NCBI GenBank assembly: GCA_027021785.1
Contig: JALUTR010000145.1
Coordinates: 1-48,493 of the forward strand
DNA from: Fidelibacterota bacterium
GTDB lineage: Bacteria > Fidelibacterota > Marinisomatia > Marinisomatales > JAADGP01
Reading direction: 5' to 3'
Length of the DNA: 48,493 nt
Under the pieces are notes generated by a model that saw only the letters and a program-made list of their open reading frames with translations, was not told the DNA's origin and did no database searches. Position numbers and translations under genes: made by a program. Positions 10,045 to 22,432 of the stretch are shown here, in pieces. Each line of letters opens with the position of its first letter. The stretch's first letter is position 1.

Positions 10045-10749
10045 GTGGTTGTCGGAGTAATTCCGGCCCGTCTTCATTCCACCCGTTTCCCCCGTAAAAT
10101 ACTTGTCCCCATAAATAACAAACCGATGGTTGTTCATGTTTATGAAAGGGCGCAACAGGCGAAAAGCCTGGATCAGGTAATTATCGCGATTGATAATGAA
10201 TCGGTGGTGGAAGCGCTTGAGCCGTATTCAGTCGAAACCGTTATGACGGCCGAAAATCATGCCTCGGGGACCGATCGCATAGCGGAAGTGGTTCGGGAAA
10301 TGGAAGTGGATGTTGTGGTGAACATCCAGGGGGACGAGCCGTTTATCGATCCCCGTATTATTGATGAATTGGTTGGGGTATTTTCGGATAAACGGGTTGA
10401 AATGGGAACGGCCGTCAGTACGGTAATTACGGCGGAAGACCTCCTGGACCCGAATACCGTCAAAGTGCTGTTGGATATCCAACAGAATGCCGTCGTTTTC
10501 CGAAGGGAAGTGTTTGAAAAGGAGATCGGCGGCTATTATCGCCATATCGGTCTGTATGCTTTTCGCAAGGAAACCCTATTGAAATTCACACAACTTCGAC
10601 CGACCCAAAATGAATTGCAATTTCATCTGGAGCAGTTTCGGGCGCTGGATAATGGCATCCCAATCCGCGCCGTCATTACCGATTACCCTTACCGGGGTAT
10701 CGACACGGAGGAAGATATCCGGAAACTGCAATCCGAACGTGGTAAATGA
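10045..10749 (+). CDS. kdsB: 3-deoxy-manno-octulosonate cytidylyltransferase (CMP-KDO synthetase)
   Basis: VVGVIPARLHSTRFPRKIL...VVNIQGDEPFIDP. Confidence 0.95.
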   Translation: MVVGVIPARLHSTRFPRKILVPINNKPMVVHVYERAQQAKSLDQVIIAIDNESVVEALEPYSVETVMTAENHASGTDRIAEVVREMEVDVVVNIQGDEPFIDPRIIDELVGVFSDKRVEMGTAVSTVITAEDLLDPNTVKVLLDIQQNAVVFRREVFEKEIGGYYRHIGLYAFRKETLLKFTQLRPTQNELQFHLEQFRALDNGIPIRAVITDYPYRGIDTEEDIRKLQSERGK

Positions 10750-10789
10750 AACAACGAACTAAAAACCTTGAAATATACTGGATAATACA

Positions 10790-12412
10790 ATGACACCAAG
10801 ACTTCCGGTTAAGTACATTTTTGTGTTAGGTGGGGTTATCTCCGGGCTGGGGAAAGGAATCGCCGCCGCCTCGATCGGCTACCTGTTGAAAAGTTCCGGC
10901 CTGCGGGTGACCATCCTCAAGTTGGACCCCTATTTGAACGTTGACCCGGGGACGATGAATCCGTACCAGCATGGTGAGGTGTTCGTCCTGGACGATGGTT
11001 CCGAGACCGATCTCGATCTGGGCCATTATGAACGCTTCATCGATTTGAATATGAGCAAGGACAACAATGCCACAACGGGACAGATTTACCAGTCGGTGTT
11101 GGATCGCGAGCGGGCCGGCGAATACCTGGGTGAGACCATTCAGGTAATTCCCCATATTACCGATGAAATAAAAAGGCGTATTAAGGCGGTAAACACTCCC
11201 AAAAAATACGATGTCGTGATCTGCGAGGTGGGCGGTACGGTGGGTGATATCGAAAGTTTGCCTTTCCTGGAAGCGATTCGCCAATTATCGGTGGAAGTAG
11301 GATATCATAACCACCAGATTATCCATGTGACATTGGTTCCCTATGTAAAAGCCAGTGAAGAATTGAAAACCAAGCCGACGCAGCATTCGGTGATGAAATT
11401 GCGCGAGATCGGACTGTCGCCGGATATTATCCTTTGCCGATCCGAATACCGGATCACCCAATCGGTGCGGAATAAGATCGCCCTTTTCTGTAATGTGTCC
11501 CCCAACCATGTTATCGAGGGGCGGGAGGTAAAAAGTATCTACGAAGTGCCGTTGGTTATGTATCAACAAAATATCGGACGCATTGTGGCGGAAAGGCTGG
11601 AATTACCCTGTGAACCGGATATTTCGAAGCTAAGGCAATTTATTGAACGTTATAAACATCCCGGTTGTACGGTGACCATCGCCATGTGCGGGAAATACAC
11701 CGAGTTGCCGGATGCCTATAAGAGTGTGTTGGAGGCCTTCGTTCATGCCGGTGTGGAAAACAACGCCCGGGTAAAAGTGAAATGGGTGCCGACGGAAGAA
11801 ATAACGAGTGACGACAGCGCCCGCGAAGCCTTCGCGGGCGTGAACGGTATTTTGCTCCTGCCCGGTTTCGGATCCCGCGGTTCGGAAGGAAAAGTTCTTT
11901 CGGCCAAATATGCCCGGGAGAACAAGATCCCCTACCTCGGAATCTGCCTCGGATTGCAGTGCGCGGTAATTGATTTTGCCCGAAATGTATGCGGTATGGA
12001 AGGAGCCAACAGCACCGAATTTACCCCGAAAACGAAATACCCGGTCATTGATCTCATGGAATCGCAACGAGCCATAAAAGCCAAGGGGGGAACCATGCGT
12101 TTGGGAGCTTATGAATGCCGGTTGATCCCGGGGACCAAAGCTTACGCGGCATATCGGAAAAAGAAAATTTCCGAGCGTCATCGCCATCGCTGGGAAGTAA
12201 ACAATCGCTTCCGGGCAAGATTGGAAAAACACGGAATGGTTATTTCCGGCGTGAATCCCGAATTAAATTTGGTTGAAATAGTGGAAATACCGGATCATCC
12301 CTGGTTTGTTGCCAGCCAGTTTCACCCGGAATTGAAAAGTCGCGTAAACCGGGCGCACCCCCTGTTTCGCGAGTTTATCCACGCCGCGGTAAAATATAAA
12401 GAAACATTATAA
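10790..12412 (+). CDS. pyrG: CTP synthase
   Basis: KYIFVLGGVISGLGKGIAAASIGYLLKS...LDPYLNVDPGTMNPYQHGEVFVLDDG; GATase GICLGLQ and C-terminal QFHPE. Confidence 0.98.
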   Translation: MTPRLPVKYIFVLGGVISGLGKGIAAASIGYLLKSSGLRVTILKLDPYLNVDPGTMNPYQHGEVFVLDDGSETDLDLGHYERFIDLNMSKDNNATTGQIYQSVLDRERAGEYLGETIQVIPHITDEIKRRIKAVNTPKKYDVVICEVGGTVGDIESLPFLEAIRQLSVEVGYHNHQIIHVTLVPYVKASEELKTKPTQHSVMKLREIGLSPDIILCRSEYRITQSVRNKIALFCNVSPNHVIEGREVKSIYEVPLVMYQQNIGRIVAERLELPCEPDISKLRQFIERYKHPGCTVTIAMCGKYTELPDAYKSVLEAFVHAGVENNARVKVKWVPTEEITSDDSAREAFAGVNGILLLPGFGSRGSEGKVLSAKYARENKIPYLGICLGLQCAVIDFARNVCGMEGANSTEFTPKTKYPVIDLMESQRAIKAKGGTMRLGAYECRLIPGTKAYAAYRKKKISERHRHRWEVNNRFRARLEKHGMVISGVNPELNLVEIVEIPDHPWFVASQFHPELKSRVNRAHPLFREFIHAAVKYKETL

Positions 12413-12458
12413 GCAGGTTCCTTGCGTAATCTGTGAATAGTAACAGATGTGCTTTCTT

Positions 12459-12501
12459 GTCGGAATCCGCAACGGTTGGATATGCGGGTTTTCCGACTTT
12501 T
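12459..12501 (+). terminator. Hairpin followed by TTTT; possible intrinsic terminator after pyrG
   Basis: GTCGGAA-TCCGCA...TGCGGG-TTTTCCGAC followed by TTTT. Confidence 0.45.
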
Positions 12502-12609
12502 AACCGGCAACACGCGGGGAAGGCAATAAAATCGGGCTAAAATAAATTCCTCTTTTGCTCCATACTGTTATTTGTAGGTATCTTTAACGATGAAGGACGT
12601 GCAAAAATC

Positions 12610-13440
12610 ATGCCTACTGTCAAAGTAAACTCGGTAATATTCAAGGCCGATACCCTGCCGGTTATTGCCGGCCCATGTGTCATCGAGAGTCGCGACCATA
12701 GTTTGCGGATGGCTGAGGCAATCATTGAAATCACGAACCGGTTAGGCCTGCCGTATATTTTTAAAAGTTCGTTTGACAAAGCCAACCGGACATCGTTTTA
12801 TTCCTTCCGCGGACCGGGATTGGAAGAGGGCTTGCGGATCTTAGCGGATGTAAAATCCACGATTGGTGTGTCGGTCCTTACCGATATTCATTTGCCGGAT
12901 CAGGCGGATATGATAGCCGAAGTGGTGGACGTTTTGCAGGTACCGGCCTTTTTATGTCGCCAGACCGACCTGCTGACTGCCGCCGCCCGGACCGGGAAAC
13001 CGGTTAATGTGAAAAAAGGACAATTTTTGTCTCCCTGGAAGATAAACGGGATTATCGAGAAGATTGAGGCAACGGGGAACCAAAAAATCCTTCTTACCGA
13101 ACGCGGAACGACATTCGGTTACCATAGTCTGATTACGGATATGCGCGCCATCCCGATCATGCAGGGAACAGGATATCCGGTTATTTTTGATGCGACGCAC
13201 AGCGCCCAGATGCCCGGTATGGGGGGTGAGAACACCGGTGGATTGAGGGAATACATTCCCACGTTGGTTCGCGCCGCGGTGGCCGCCGGATGTGATGGCC
13301 TGTTTCTGGAAGTGCATGATAACGTGGTTCAGGCCAAGTCCGATGCGGCTACGCAGTGGCCGTTGGATCAATTGGAAGAAATACTAACGGTGGCAAAACG
13401 AATTTTTGATGTGATAAGGAATCATGACAGAACAAATTAA
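12610..13440 (+). CDS. kdsA: 3-deoxy-8-phosphooctulonate synthase
   Basis: VIAGPCVIESRDHSLRMAEAI...FKSSFDKANRTS...GPGLEEGLRIL. Confidence 0.97.
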   Translation: MPTVKVNSVIFKADTLPVIAGPCVIESRDHSLRMAEAIIEITNRLGLPYIFKSSFDKANRTSFYSFRGPGLEEGLRILADVKSTIGVSVLTDIHLPDQADMIAEVVDVLQVPAFLCRQTDLLTAAARTGKPVNVKKGQFLSPWKINGIIEKIEATGNQKILLTERGTTFGYHSLITDMRAIPIMQGTGYPVIFDATHSAQMPGMGGENTGGLREYIPTLVRAAVAAGCDGLFLEVHDNVVQAKSDAATQWPLDQLEEILTVAKRIFDVIRNHDRTN

Positions 13441-13966
13441 AGAGCGGTTAGCCGCAATCAAGCTGATCATTAGCGACGTGGATGGTGTGTTAACGGATGG
13501 GACGGTTATAATGGGGGCCAACGGTAAGGAGTATAAGCGTTTCAGCATCACGGACGGCGCCGGTATTGCCGTTGCCAGGGCGCTGGGTATCCGGATCGCG
13601 TTCATTTCCGGGCGTTATTCCACAGCCACCGAAAGCAGGGCCAAAGAGTTGAATATTGAGGATGTGTACAACGGAACACTCAACAAGATTCCGCCCTACG
13701 AAGAATTAAAAACCAAGTATAATTTAACCGATGCCGATATCGCCTATGTCGGCGATGACCTGATTGACATTCCCGTGATGGAAAAGGCAGGGATTGCCAT
13801 TGCGGTAAGAAATGCCTATCAGCCGGTGAAAAAAATTGCTCATTATATTACCGAAGCCAAAGGCGGCGAAGGAGCTTTGCGGGAAGCAATTGACTGGATC
13901 ATCCAGAGCCAGGGCCGCTATGAGGAAGCGATCGCCGTATTAAAAAGGCGCCTGATCAACGAGTGA
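13424..13966 (+). CDS. kdsC: KDO-8-phosphate phosphatase (HAD family, KdsC)
   Basis: IKLIISDVDGVLTDGTVIMGANGKEYKRFSITDGAGI, YVGDDLIDIPVM. Overlaps the end of kdsA. Confidence 0.93.
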   Translation: MTEQIKERLAAIKLIISDVDGVLTDGTVIMGANGKEYKRFSITDGAGIAVARALGIRIAFISGRYSTATESRAKELNIEDVYNGTLNKIPPYEELKTKYNLTDADIAYVGDDLIDIPVMEKAGIAIAVRNAYQPVKKIAHYITEAKGGEGALREAIDWIIQSQGRYEEAIAVLKRRLINE

Positions 13967-13990
13967 TTATTTCAAGGAACCGGCGACGCG

Positions 13991-14551
13991 GTGTATGATG
14001 AAAGTAAAAAGCAACTGGTTTTTATTGTTTGTTATTTGCTGTTCGGACTGATATTTGTCGGCTGCCGTTCGGCGAATACGCAACTGCCCAATGAAACACG
14101 CGAAGGACGACCGGACCAGGAGAGCTGGGGAGTGGAAATTACTCTTACCGATGAAGGCATCAAGCGCGCCGTGGTAGTGGCCGACCATTTGGAAAAATAC
14201 AATGAACGCCAATTCATTATGTTGGAAAATAATGTAGTGGTCGACTTTTACGATAATACCGAAAGCCACACCTCGCGTTTAACCGCTGAACGGGCTGAAA
14301 TCGAAGAGCAGTCCAATTTTATGCGTGCGATGGGTCAGGTGGTGGTGGTGTCCGATAGCGGTGTGACGCTTTATACCGATACCCTGGCCTGGGATAACGA
14401 ACTGGAGTTGATTTACACCGATGATTCCGTTATGGTGACCACCGAATTGCAAGACACCTTATATGGCGTAGGATTTGAATCGGATGTTCGTCTGGAATAC
14501 TGGAAAATAACGCAACCCTCAGGAGTAACGGATCGTGGGGAAGAAGAATAG
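13991..14551 (+). CDS. lptC: LPS export ABC transporter periplasmic protein LptC
   Basis: N-terminal hydrophobic segment ending ...FVGC, beta-rich LptC-like domain (LENNVVVDFYDNTESHTSRLTAERAEI...), directly upstream of lptB. Exact start uncertain. Confidence 0.8.
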   Translation: MYDESKKQLVFIVCYLLFGLIFVGCRSANTQLPNETREGRPDQESWGVEITLTDEGIKRAVVVADHLEKYNERQFIMLENNVVVDFYDNTESHTSRLTAERAEIEEQSNFMRAMGQVVVVSDSGVTLYTDTLAWDNELELIYTDDSVMVTTELQDTLYGVGFESDVRLEYWKITQPSGVTDRGEEE

Positions 14552-15278
14552 TCACCAAAAATTATCGGCGGTTAATTTACACAAGCAATACGGTCGGCGC
14601 TGGGTGGTGCGGAATGTTGATCTGGAAGTGAAAAAGGGAGAGATTGTGGGACTGCTGGGCCCGAACGGGGCCGGGAAAACCACAACCTTTTACATGATTA
14701 CCGGGATGATCAAGCCCACCCGGGGAAAAGTCTTTATTGATGAGGACGATATAACCCATGACCCGATGTACCTTCGGTCCCGCAAGGGAATCGGATATCT
14801 GGCACAGGAACCATCAATTTTCAGCAAACTGACTGTTGAAGACAATCTCAGATTGGTGTTGGAGATGACGGGGATCTCAAAACAGGAACAAAAGGAAAAG
14901 TTGGAGCAGTTGCTGGAAGACCTTTCCGTCCGGCACCTGAGAAAAAGTAAGGGTTTCACCCTTTCCGGGGGTGAGCGGCGACGGGTGGAGATTTGCCGGT
15001 CGCTGGCCATGGATCCGGATTTTATTCTGTTGGACGAACCTTTCGCCGGGGTCGATCCCATCGCCGTGGAGGATATTCAATCGATTGTTCATTCGTTGAA
15101 AGATCGAAATATCGGTGTGTTGATTACCGATCACAATGTGCGCGAAACGTTATCCATTACGGATCGATCCTATCTTTTGTATGACGGACAAATCCTGAAA
15201 GCGGGGACATCCGATTTCCTGGCCAATGACAAAGAAGCCCGTCGACTGTATTTGGGAGAGAAATTCAGGTTAAACTAA
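14535..15278 (+). CDS. lptB: LPS export ABC transporter ATP-binding protein LptB
   Basis: GLLGPNGAGKTTTFYMITG, GIGYLAQEPSIF, LSGGERRRVEICRSL, DEPFAGVDPIAVEDIQ. Confidence 0.96.
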   Translation: MGKKNSHQKLSAVNLHKQYGRRWVVRNVDLEVKKGEIVGLLGPNGAGKTTTFYMITGMIKPTRGKVFIDEDDITHDPMYLRSRKGIGYLAQEPSIFSKLTVEDNLRLVLEMTGISKQEQKEKLEQLLEDLSVRHLRKSKGFTLSGGERRRVEICRSLAMDPDFILLDEPFAGVDPIAVEDIQSIVHSLKDRNIGVLITDHNVRETLSITDRSYLLYDGQILKAGTSDFLANDKEARRLYLGEKFRLN

Positions 15279-16627
15279 TGCCCCGACTGGAACAAAAACT
15301 TACCCAGAAACAGGTTCTGACACCGCAGCAGATCCTGCAGGCATCGTTGTTGCAGTTGAACACAATCAATCTGGAACAAAAAATCCTGGATGAACTGGAA
15401 TCCAACCCGGTGTTGGAACCGGCTGAAACAACCCCGGAAGAAACACCCAAGGAAGAAGAAAAACCGGAAGATACATTGGACATACCGGATGACGACGATG
15501 AGTATGAACCGGCGAATATATATGACAATTCACAGCCGGAATGGAATCTTCCCATACCGGACCAACAGGATTTCGTCGAGGGTTTGGTCAAACAACTGGA
15601 TTTGACGGATTTGACGGGAGAGGACCGCCTGATTGCGGAAGAGATATTATGGAATCTGGATGATCGTGGGTATCTTGTTACGGAATTGGTGTTGATTGCC
15701 GATCGATTTGGGAAGACCGAAGAAGAAATTCTGCCCATTTTGCGCGTGGTCCAGCATTTGGATCCTCCGGGAATCGCGGCCCGGAATCTTCAGGAATGCC
15801 TGCAAATTCAGTTAGACGACCAGCCGGACTCGTTGGCATACAGAATCGTCAGCCACCATTTCGATGACTTTGTAAACAAACGGTTTGAAGTTATTCAGAA
15901 GAGGGTGGGATGCACCAAGCAGGAACTTGCCGAGGCCATTGACGTTATATCGCATCTGAACCCGCGTCCCGGAGAGGGACGAATCTTCACTCGCGATGAA
16001 CTGGTTGTCCCCGATTTGATTGTTCGTGAACAGGATGGGGAATGGCTGATCCAAACCAATGACGGGGGTTTGCCGGAATTACGGATTAGTCACGATTATC
16101 TGGAAATGATGGAGGCGAAATCCAAATTACCGGTGGATGCCCAACGATACCTGAAAAGAAAACTGGATTCCGGTCATTGGTTCATCCAGGCCATTCGTCA
16201 ACGGCGGGAAACCATGAAGGCGGTAATGAAAGCCATCATCGATCGGCAACCGGAATTTTTTGCCGGAAACATTCATAAACTGCGTCCCATGAAACTACAG
16301 GATATCGCCGACGACATCGGCATGGATATTTCCACGGTAAGCAGGTCGACGCGCGGGAAATATGTCGATACCGTGTTTGGGGTTTTCGAACTGAAATCAT
16401 TCTTTACCGAAGGGATGGCCCGCGAAGACGGTAGTATGGTGAGCACGCATCAAATAAAACGGGCGTTAAAAGAGATCATTGACAGGGAGGACAAACATCA
16501 TCCTTTAAATGATGAAAAATTAGTGGAAGAATTAAAAGCACGAGGATATTCCGTTGCGCGACGGACCGTGGCTAAATACCGGGAACAAATGAATATTCCG
16601 GTTGCGCGTTTACGGCGTCAATTGTAG
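15278..16627 (+). CDS. rpoN: RNA polymerase sigma-54 factor
   Basis: N-terminal Q-rich activator-binding region (LTPQQILQASLLQLNT), C-terminal RpoN box ARRTVAKYREQMNIP. Confidence 0.97.
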   Translation: MPRLEQKLTQKQVLTPQQILQASLLQLNTINLEQKILDELESNPVLEPAETTPEETPKEEEKPEDTLDIPDDDDEYEPANIYDNSQPEWNLPIPDQQDFVEGLVKQLDLTDLTGEDRLIAEEILWNLDDRGYLVTELVLIADRFGKTEEEILPILRVVQHLDPPGIAARNLQECLQIQLDDQPDSLAYRIVSHHFDDFVNKRFEVIQKRVGCTKQELAEAIDVISHLNPRPGEGRIFTRDELVVPDLIVREQDGEWLIQTNDGGLPELRISHDYLEMMEAKSKLPVDAQRYLKRKLDSGHWFIQAIRQRRETMKAVMKAIIDRQPEFFAGNIHKLRPMKLQDIADDIGMDISTVSRSTRGKYVDTVFGVFELKSFFTEGMAREDGSMVSTHQIKRALKEIIDREDKHHPLNDEKLVEELKARGYSVARRTVAKYREQMNIPVARLRRQL

Positions 16628-16647
16628 CGGAAAAGGAAGGAGAGACA

Positions 16648-17625
16648 ATGTCATATCGAAGAATCATCATCGGTGATTCGGAAATTAAAATCCCGGATAA
16701 ACTATTAACGTTAGGGGTGTTTCCGATTATCGGATTGGCAATATTACTTTGGTTGTTGACAGGATTTTATATTGTTGGTCCCGATGAAGTCGGGGTAGTA
16801 AGGACATTTGGAAAATTCAGTCGTACAGCTCAGTCCGGCTTGCGTTACCATTTGCCCTACCCCATTGAAAAGGTGGATACTCCCAAAGTAATGGAAGTTA
16901 AACGAGTCGAAGTGGGGTTCCGGACCCTGGGGAAAAATCAGTATCGAAAAATCGATCGGGAAAGCTTAATGCTGACCGGCGATGAAAATATCGTGGATGC
17001 TGAAATGATCGTCCAGTATAAGATCAAAAATCCGGCGGACTATTTGTTTAAATTTGTTAAGCCGATATTGACGGTCCGTGAAGCGGCGGAAGCTTCTTTA
17101 CGAACGGTAGTAGGCCGGAATAAGATTGATGAAGCCCTTACGGCCGGTAAATTAATGATCCAGGAGGAAACCAAAGCGCTGTTACAGGATATTCTGGACA
17201 AATATCAGACCGGTATTCAAATCGTGGCCGTTCAGTTGCAGGCGGTTTCCCCTCCCAAGCCCGTGATCGCGGCCTTTAAAGACGTTGCTTCGGCCAAGGA
17301 AGATAAAAACCGGATGATAAACCAGGCGGAAGGATATCGGAATGATGTTATTCCCAAGGCCCGGGGACAGGCGCAGGCGTTGATCCGGGAAGCCGAAGGT
17401 TACCGGGAGGCCCGGATTAAACGCGCCGAAGGAGACGTGGCCAAGTTCAAAGCGATTCTGAAAGAATACCGCAAGGCCAAGAATATCACGAAGAAGCGGC
17501 TGTACCTGGAAGCCATGGAAGAAATTCTCCCGAATATCAAGAAGTATGTAATCCCGGATGGAAAGGATGGCAATTTGTTGAATTTATTAAATCTTGGATC
17601 AACCAAGGGAGGGGGTAAAAAATGA
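16648..17625 (+). CDS. hflK: FtsH protease activity modulator HflK
   Basis: SPFH domain with YIVGPDEVGVVRTFGKFSRTAQSGLRYHLPYPIEKVDTPKV. Paired with hflC. Confidence 0.93.
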   Translation: MSYRRIIIGDSEIKIPDKLLTLGVFPIIGLAILLWLLTGFYIVGPDEVGVVRTFGKFSRTAQSGLRYHLPYPIEKVDTPKVMEVKRVEVGFRTLGKNQYRKIDRESLMLTGDENIVDAEMIVQYKIKNPADYLFKFVKPILTVREAAEASLRTVVGRNKIDEALTAGKLMIQEETKALLQDILDKYQTGIQIVAVQLQAVSPPKPVIAAFKDVASAKEDKNRMINQAEGYRNDVIPKARGQAQALIREAEGYREARIKRAEGDVAKFKAILKEYRKAKNITKKRLYLEAMEEILPNIKKYVIPDGKDGNLLNLLNLGSTKGGGKK

Positions 17626-18470
17626 AAAAGGTGATTATAGGTGTTATCATCCTGGCTGTTTTGGTTGTATGGTCAACCGTTTTTACCGTGGATATGACCG
17701 AACAAGTGGTGATTTTGCAGTTTGGAAAACCGGTGCGTATTATCAAGGAACCGGGTCTGAATTTCAAGTTGCCGGCGCCGTTTCAAAATGCAATCGTGTT
17801 TGACAAACGACTGCTTGAGTACGATGTCCCTCCCGAAGAAATTTTAAGTAAGGATAAAAAAACGCTGATTGTGGATAATTACGTTCGCTGGCGGATCGTC
17901 GATCCCCTGTTGTTTTTGCAAACCGTACAGGCAATTCCCACGGCGGTAACCCGGCTGGACGATATCGTGTACTCCGAATTGCGTCGTGAGTTGGGTACTC
18001 ACAACATGGTGGAAATCATCACCGAAAACCGGGAATTGATCATGGAAAAGGTGACGGAGGCCAGCAGCAAGGCCACGCAATCGTATGGTCTTGAAGTAGT
18101 GGATGTTCGTATCCGCCGTGTGGATCTACCGCCTGAAAATGAGAAATCCATCTATGCCCGTATGGACGCCGAACGGAAACGTAAGGCTAACAGGTTCCGC
18201 TCCGAAGGTTCGGAAGAAGCTCAGAAAATCCGGGCCAAAACCGATAAGGAGAAGACCATCATTCTGGCTGAATCTTATAAACAATCGGAGGAAATCCGTG
18301 GTGAAGGCGATGCCCGGGCGACGGAGATTTACGCCGGCGCTTATTCCGCCGACCCGGATTTCTATGAGTTTGTACGGACTCTGGAAGCCTATCGGAAGAT
18401 CGTCGATGACCAAACAACGCTGGTATTACCGGCCGATTCAAAATTGTTCGAGATCTTGCAGGGGAAATAA
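17622..18470 (+). CDS. hflC: Protease modulator HflC
   Basis: TEQVVILQFGKPVRIIKEPGLNFKLPAPFQNAIVFDKRLLEYD. ATGA overlap with hflK. Confidence 0.93.
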   Translation: MKKVIIGVIILAVLVVWSTVFTVDMTEQVVILQFGKPVRIIKEPGLNFKLPAPFQNAIVFDKRLLEYDVPPEEILSKDKKTLIVDNYVRWRIVDPLLFLQTVQAIPTAVTRLDDIVYSELRRELGTHNMVEIITENRELIMEKVTEASSKATQSYGLEVVDVRIRRVDLPPENEKSIYARMDAERKRKANRFRSEGSEEAQKIRAKTDKEKTIILAESYKQSEEIRGEGDARATEIYAGAYSADPDFYEFVRTLEAYRKIVDDQTTLVLPADSKLFEILQGK

Positions 18471-18555
18471 GGAATGCGCGGCAAGGTTTCGGTCGGTGAA
18501 ATATGCCGACGCTTTATCAATCGGGGGAACCCCGGAATGAAGGTTCCTGTTATGA

Positions 18556-18590
18556 GCGATCCCGGTCGGTTAAACCCCGACCGGGATCGC
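18556..18590. terminator. Perfect 14-bp stem / 7-nt loop hairpin between hflC and hslV
   Basis: GCGATCCCGGTCGG-ttaaacc-CCGACCGGGATCGC. No T-tract follows, so terminator versus other structured element is unresolved. Confidence 0.5.
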
Positions 18591-18658
18591 TGCATGCCGG
18601 AAGGATGAGTGAATATTTACTATTGAAACGATTACAATAATTATATAGGACAGTGTGA

Positions 18659-19200
18659 ATGGAAAAACAATTTCATGCCACGACAATCCTGGGTGTGCGA
18701 CGGAAAAACGACGTCGCTATCGGTGGGGACGGTCAGGTAACTTTTGGTGATATGGCGCTGAAACAAAAGGCGGTAAAAGTTCGTCGTTTTGATACGGAGC
18801 GTGGTCAGATTCTTGGTGGTTTTGCCGGCGCGGCGGCCGACGCGTTAACCCTGTTCGAAAAATTCGAACAGAAACTGGATGAATACGGCGGAGATTTGCG
18901 TCGTTCGGTCGTGGAGTTGGCCAAGGAATGGCGTACCGATAAATACCTGCGGCACCTAGATGCTTTGTTGGCATTAATGGATCGTAAAAACAGTTTTATT
19001 GTTTCCGGTGATGGAAATGTGATTGAGCCCGACGGGTCTGTAATTGCCATCGGATCCGGCGGCGGTTTCGCTCAATCAGCGGCCATCGCTTTTCTGGCAA
19101 GTACCAAACTGTCCGCGAAAGAGGTTGTTACACGATCACTGAAAATCGCCGCTGATCTTTGTATTTATACGAACGATTCAATAACGGTATTGGAGATAGA

Positions 19201-19204
<4 letters not shown>
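18659..19204 (+). CDS. hslV: ATP-dependent protease subunit HslV
   Basis: [36 protein letters not shown]. Confidence 0.96.
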
Positions 19205-21515
<2,311 letters not shown>

Positions 21516-21576
21516 GAGACACAACCCCTTTTCACACACCGCGTAATCGGGCTAAAGCCGGAAAAATAATCATATC

Positions 21577-21630
21577 TGAAACGTGAAACGTCATTTTGGT
21601 TCTTGGCTCTTGGCTCTTGGCTCTTGGCTC
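21577..21630. repeat. Adjacent heptamer arrays: TGAAACG x2 (21577-21590) then TTGGYTC x5 (21596-21630; reverse complement of GAGCCAA)
   Basis: tgaaacg tgaaacg tcatt ttggttc ttggctc ttggctc ttggctc ttggctc. Confidence 0.93.
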
Positions 21631-21643
21631 TTTAAACCGGAAT

Positions 21644-22432
21644 CTATTTGGTTTCTTCCCAACGAACAGTATAGGTACGATAAGCCACTTTCGATCCCTC
21701 GGGCAGCGGCACCGTAATTTTAAAATTTACCGTTTGTTCCGGAATGATCGCCGTATCGGTGATTACCCCGGACTCATATTTAACTTCCTTGCCGCCGACA
21801 AAAACCGAATCGCGTGCCACGAGTTCCGTGGTATTTGTCCATAAATGGGCAATGACGCGAACAAAGTCGGCACGTTTTTGGCCGACATTTTTCACGGCGC
21901 CGCTGATTTCTTCGCGGTCCGGATAAGCGTTCACAAACGGTTCCCCCAGCAATTCAACCTGCGCCGCCGGGGGTGATTCTTTCTCGATCCGGACAACATG
22001 GTTCCGGTCAATCGCCAGGCGCCCGATGCTTGTTCTGACAATTATTTGATCGGCCGTTTCACTGATAATTTCGCCCAGAACAACGGATCCGTTTTGGAGC
22101 GTGATCCGGTTTTGTATTTCGGGCATCCTGATCAGATCCAGGAGCTTCTCGTCAATTTGGGGCATGACCCGTTGTTTCTGGTAAATCTTAATTACTTGTT
22201 TCAGCGAATCAATTTGTGTTTGAAGCTGGTTGATATTGGATTTGTATTCAAAAAAGGGAACCCCGAATTGGAGTGTCTCCGGCGGAGTAGTGGTGGTACG
22301 AAGAGCGGGAAGCGAATCCGGAAAGACGGTGGCTGAATCGTTTGCGGTCGGTATTAACCGGGTGGTATCACCGGCCTGTCCCCAAAGGGCGCCGGCAATT
22401 AACAACATGGCGATCAGGAAACGGTGAATCAT
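21644..22432 (-). CDS. Exported hypothetical protein, possibly with C-terminal FxLYD-like beta domain
   Basis: N-terminal signal peptide (MIHRFLIAMLLIAGALWGQ), coiled-coil, then ISGAVKNVGQKRADFVRVIAHLW...NFKITVPL pattern. Confidence 0.5.
   Translation of the reverse strand: MIHRFLIAMLLIAGALWGQAGDTTRLIPTANDSATVFPDSLPALRTTTTPPETLQFGVPFFEYKSNINQLQTQIDSLKQVIKIYQKQRVMPQIDEKLLDLIRMPEIQNRITLQNGSVVLGEIISETADQIIVRTSIGRLAIDRNHVVRIEKESPPAAQVELLGEPFVNAYPDREEISGAVKNVGQKRADFVRVIAHLWTNTTELVARDSVFVGGKEVKYESGVITDTAIIPEQTVNFKITVPLPEGSKVAYRTYTVRWEETK

Noticed and set aside
11630-12232. 200-aa minus-strand ORF
   Set aside because: Antisense shadow of pyrG.
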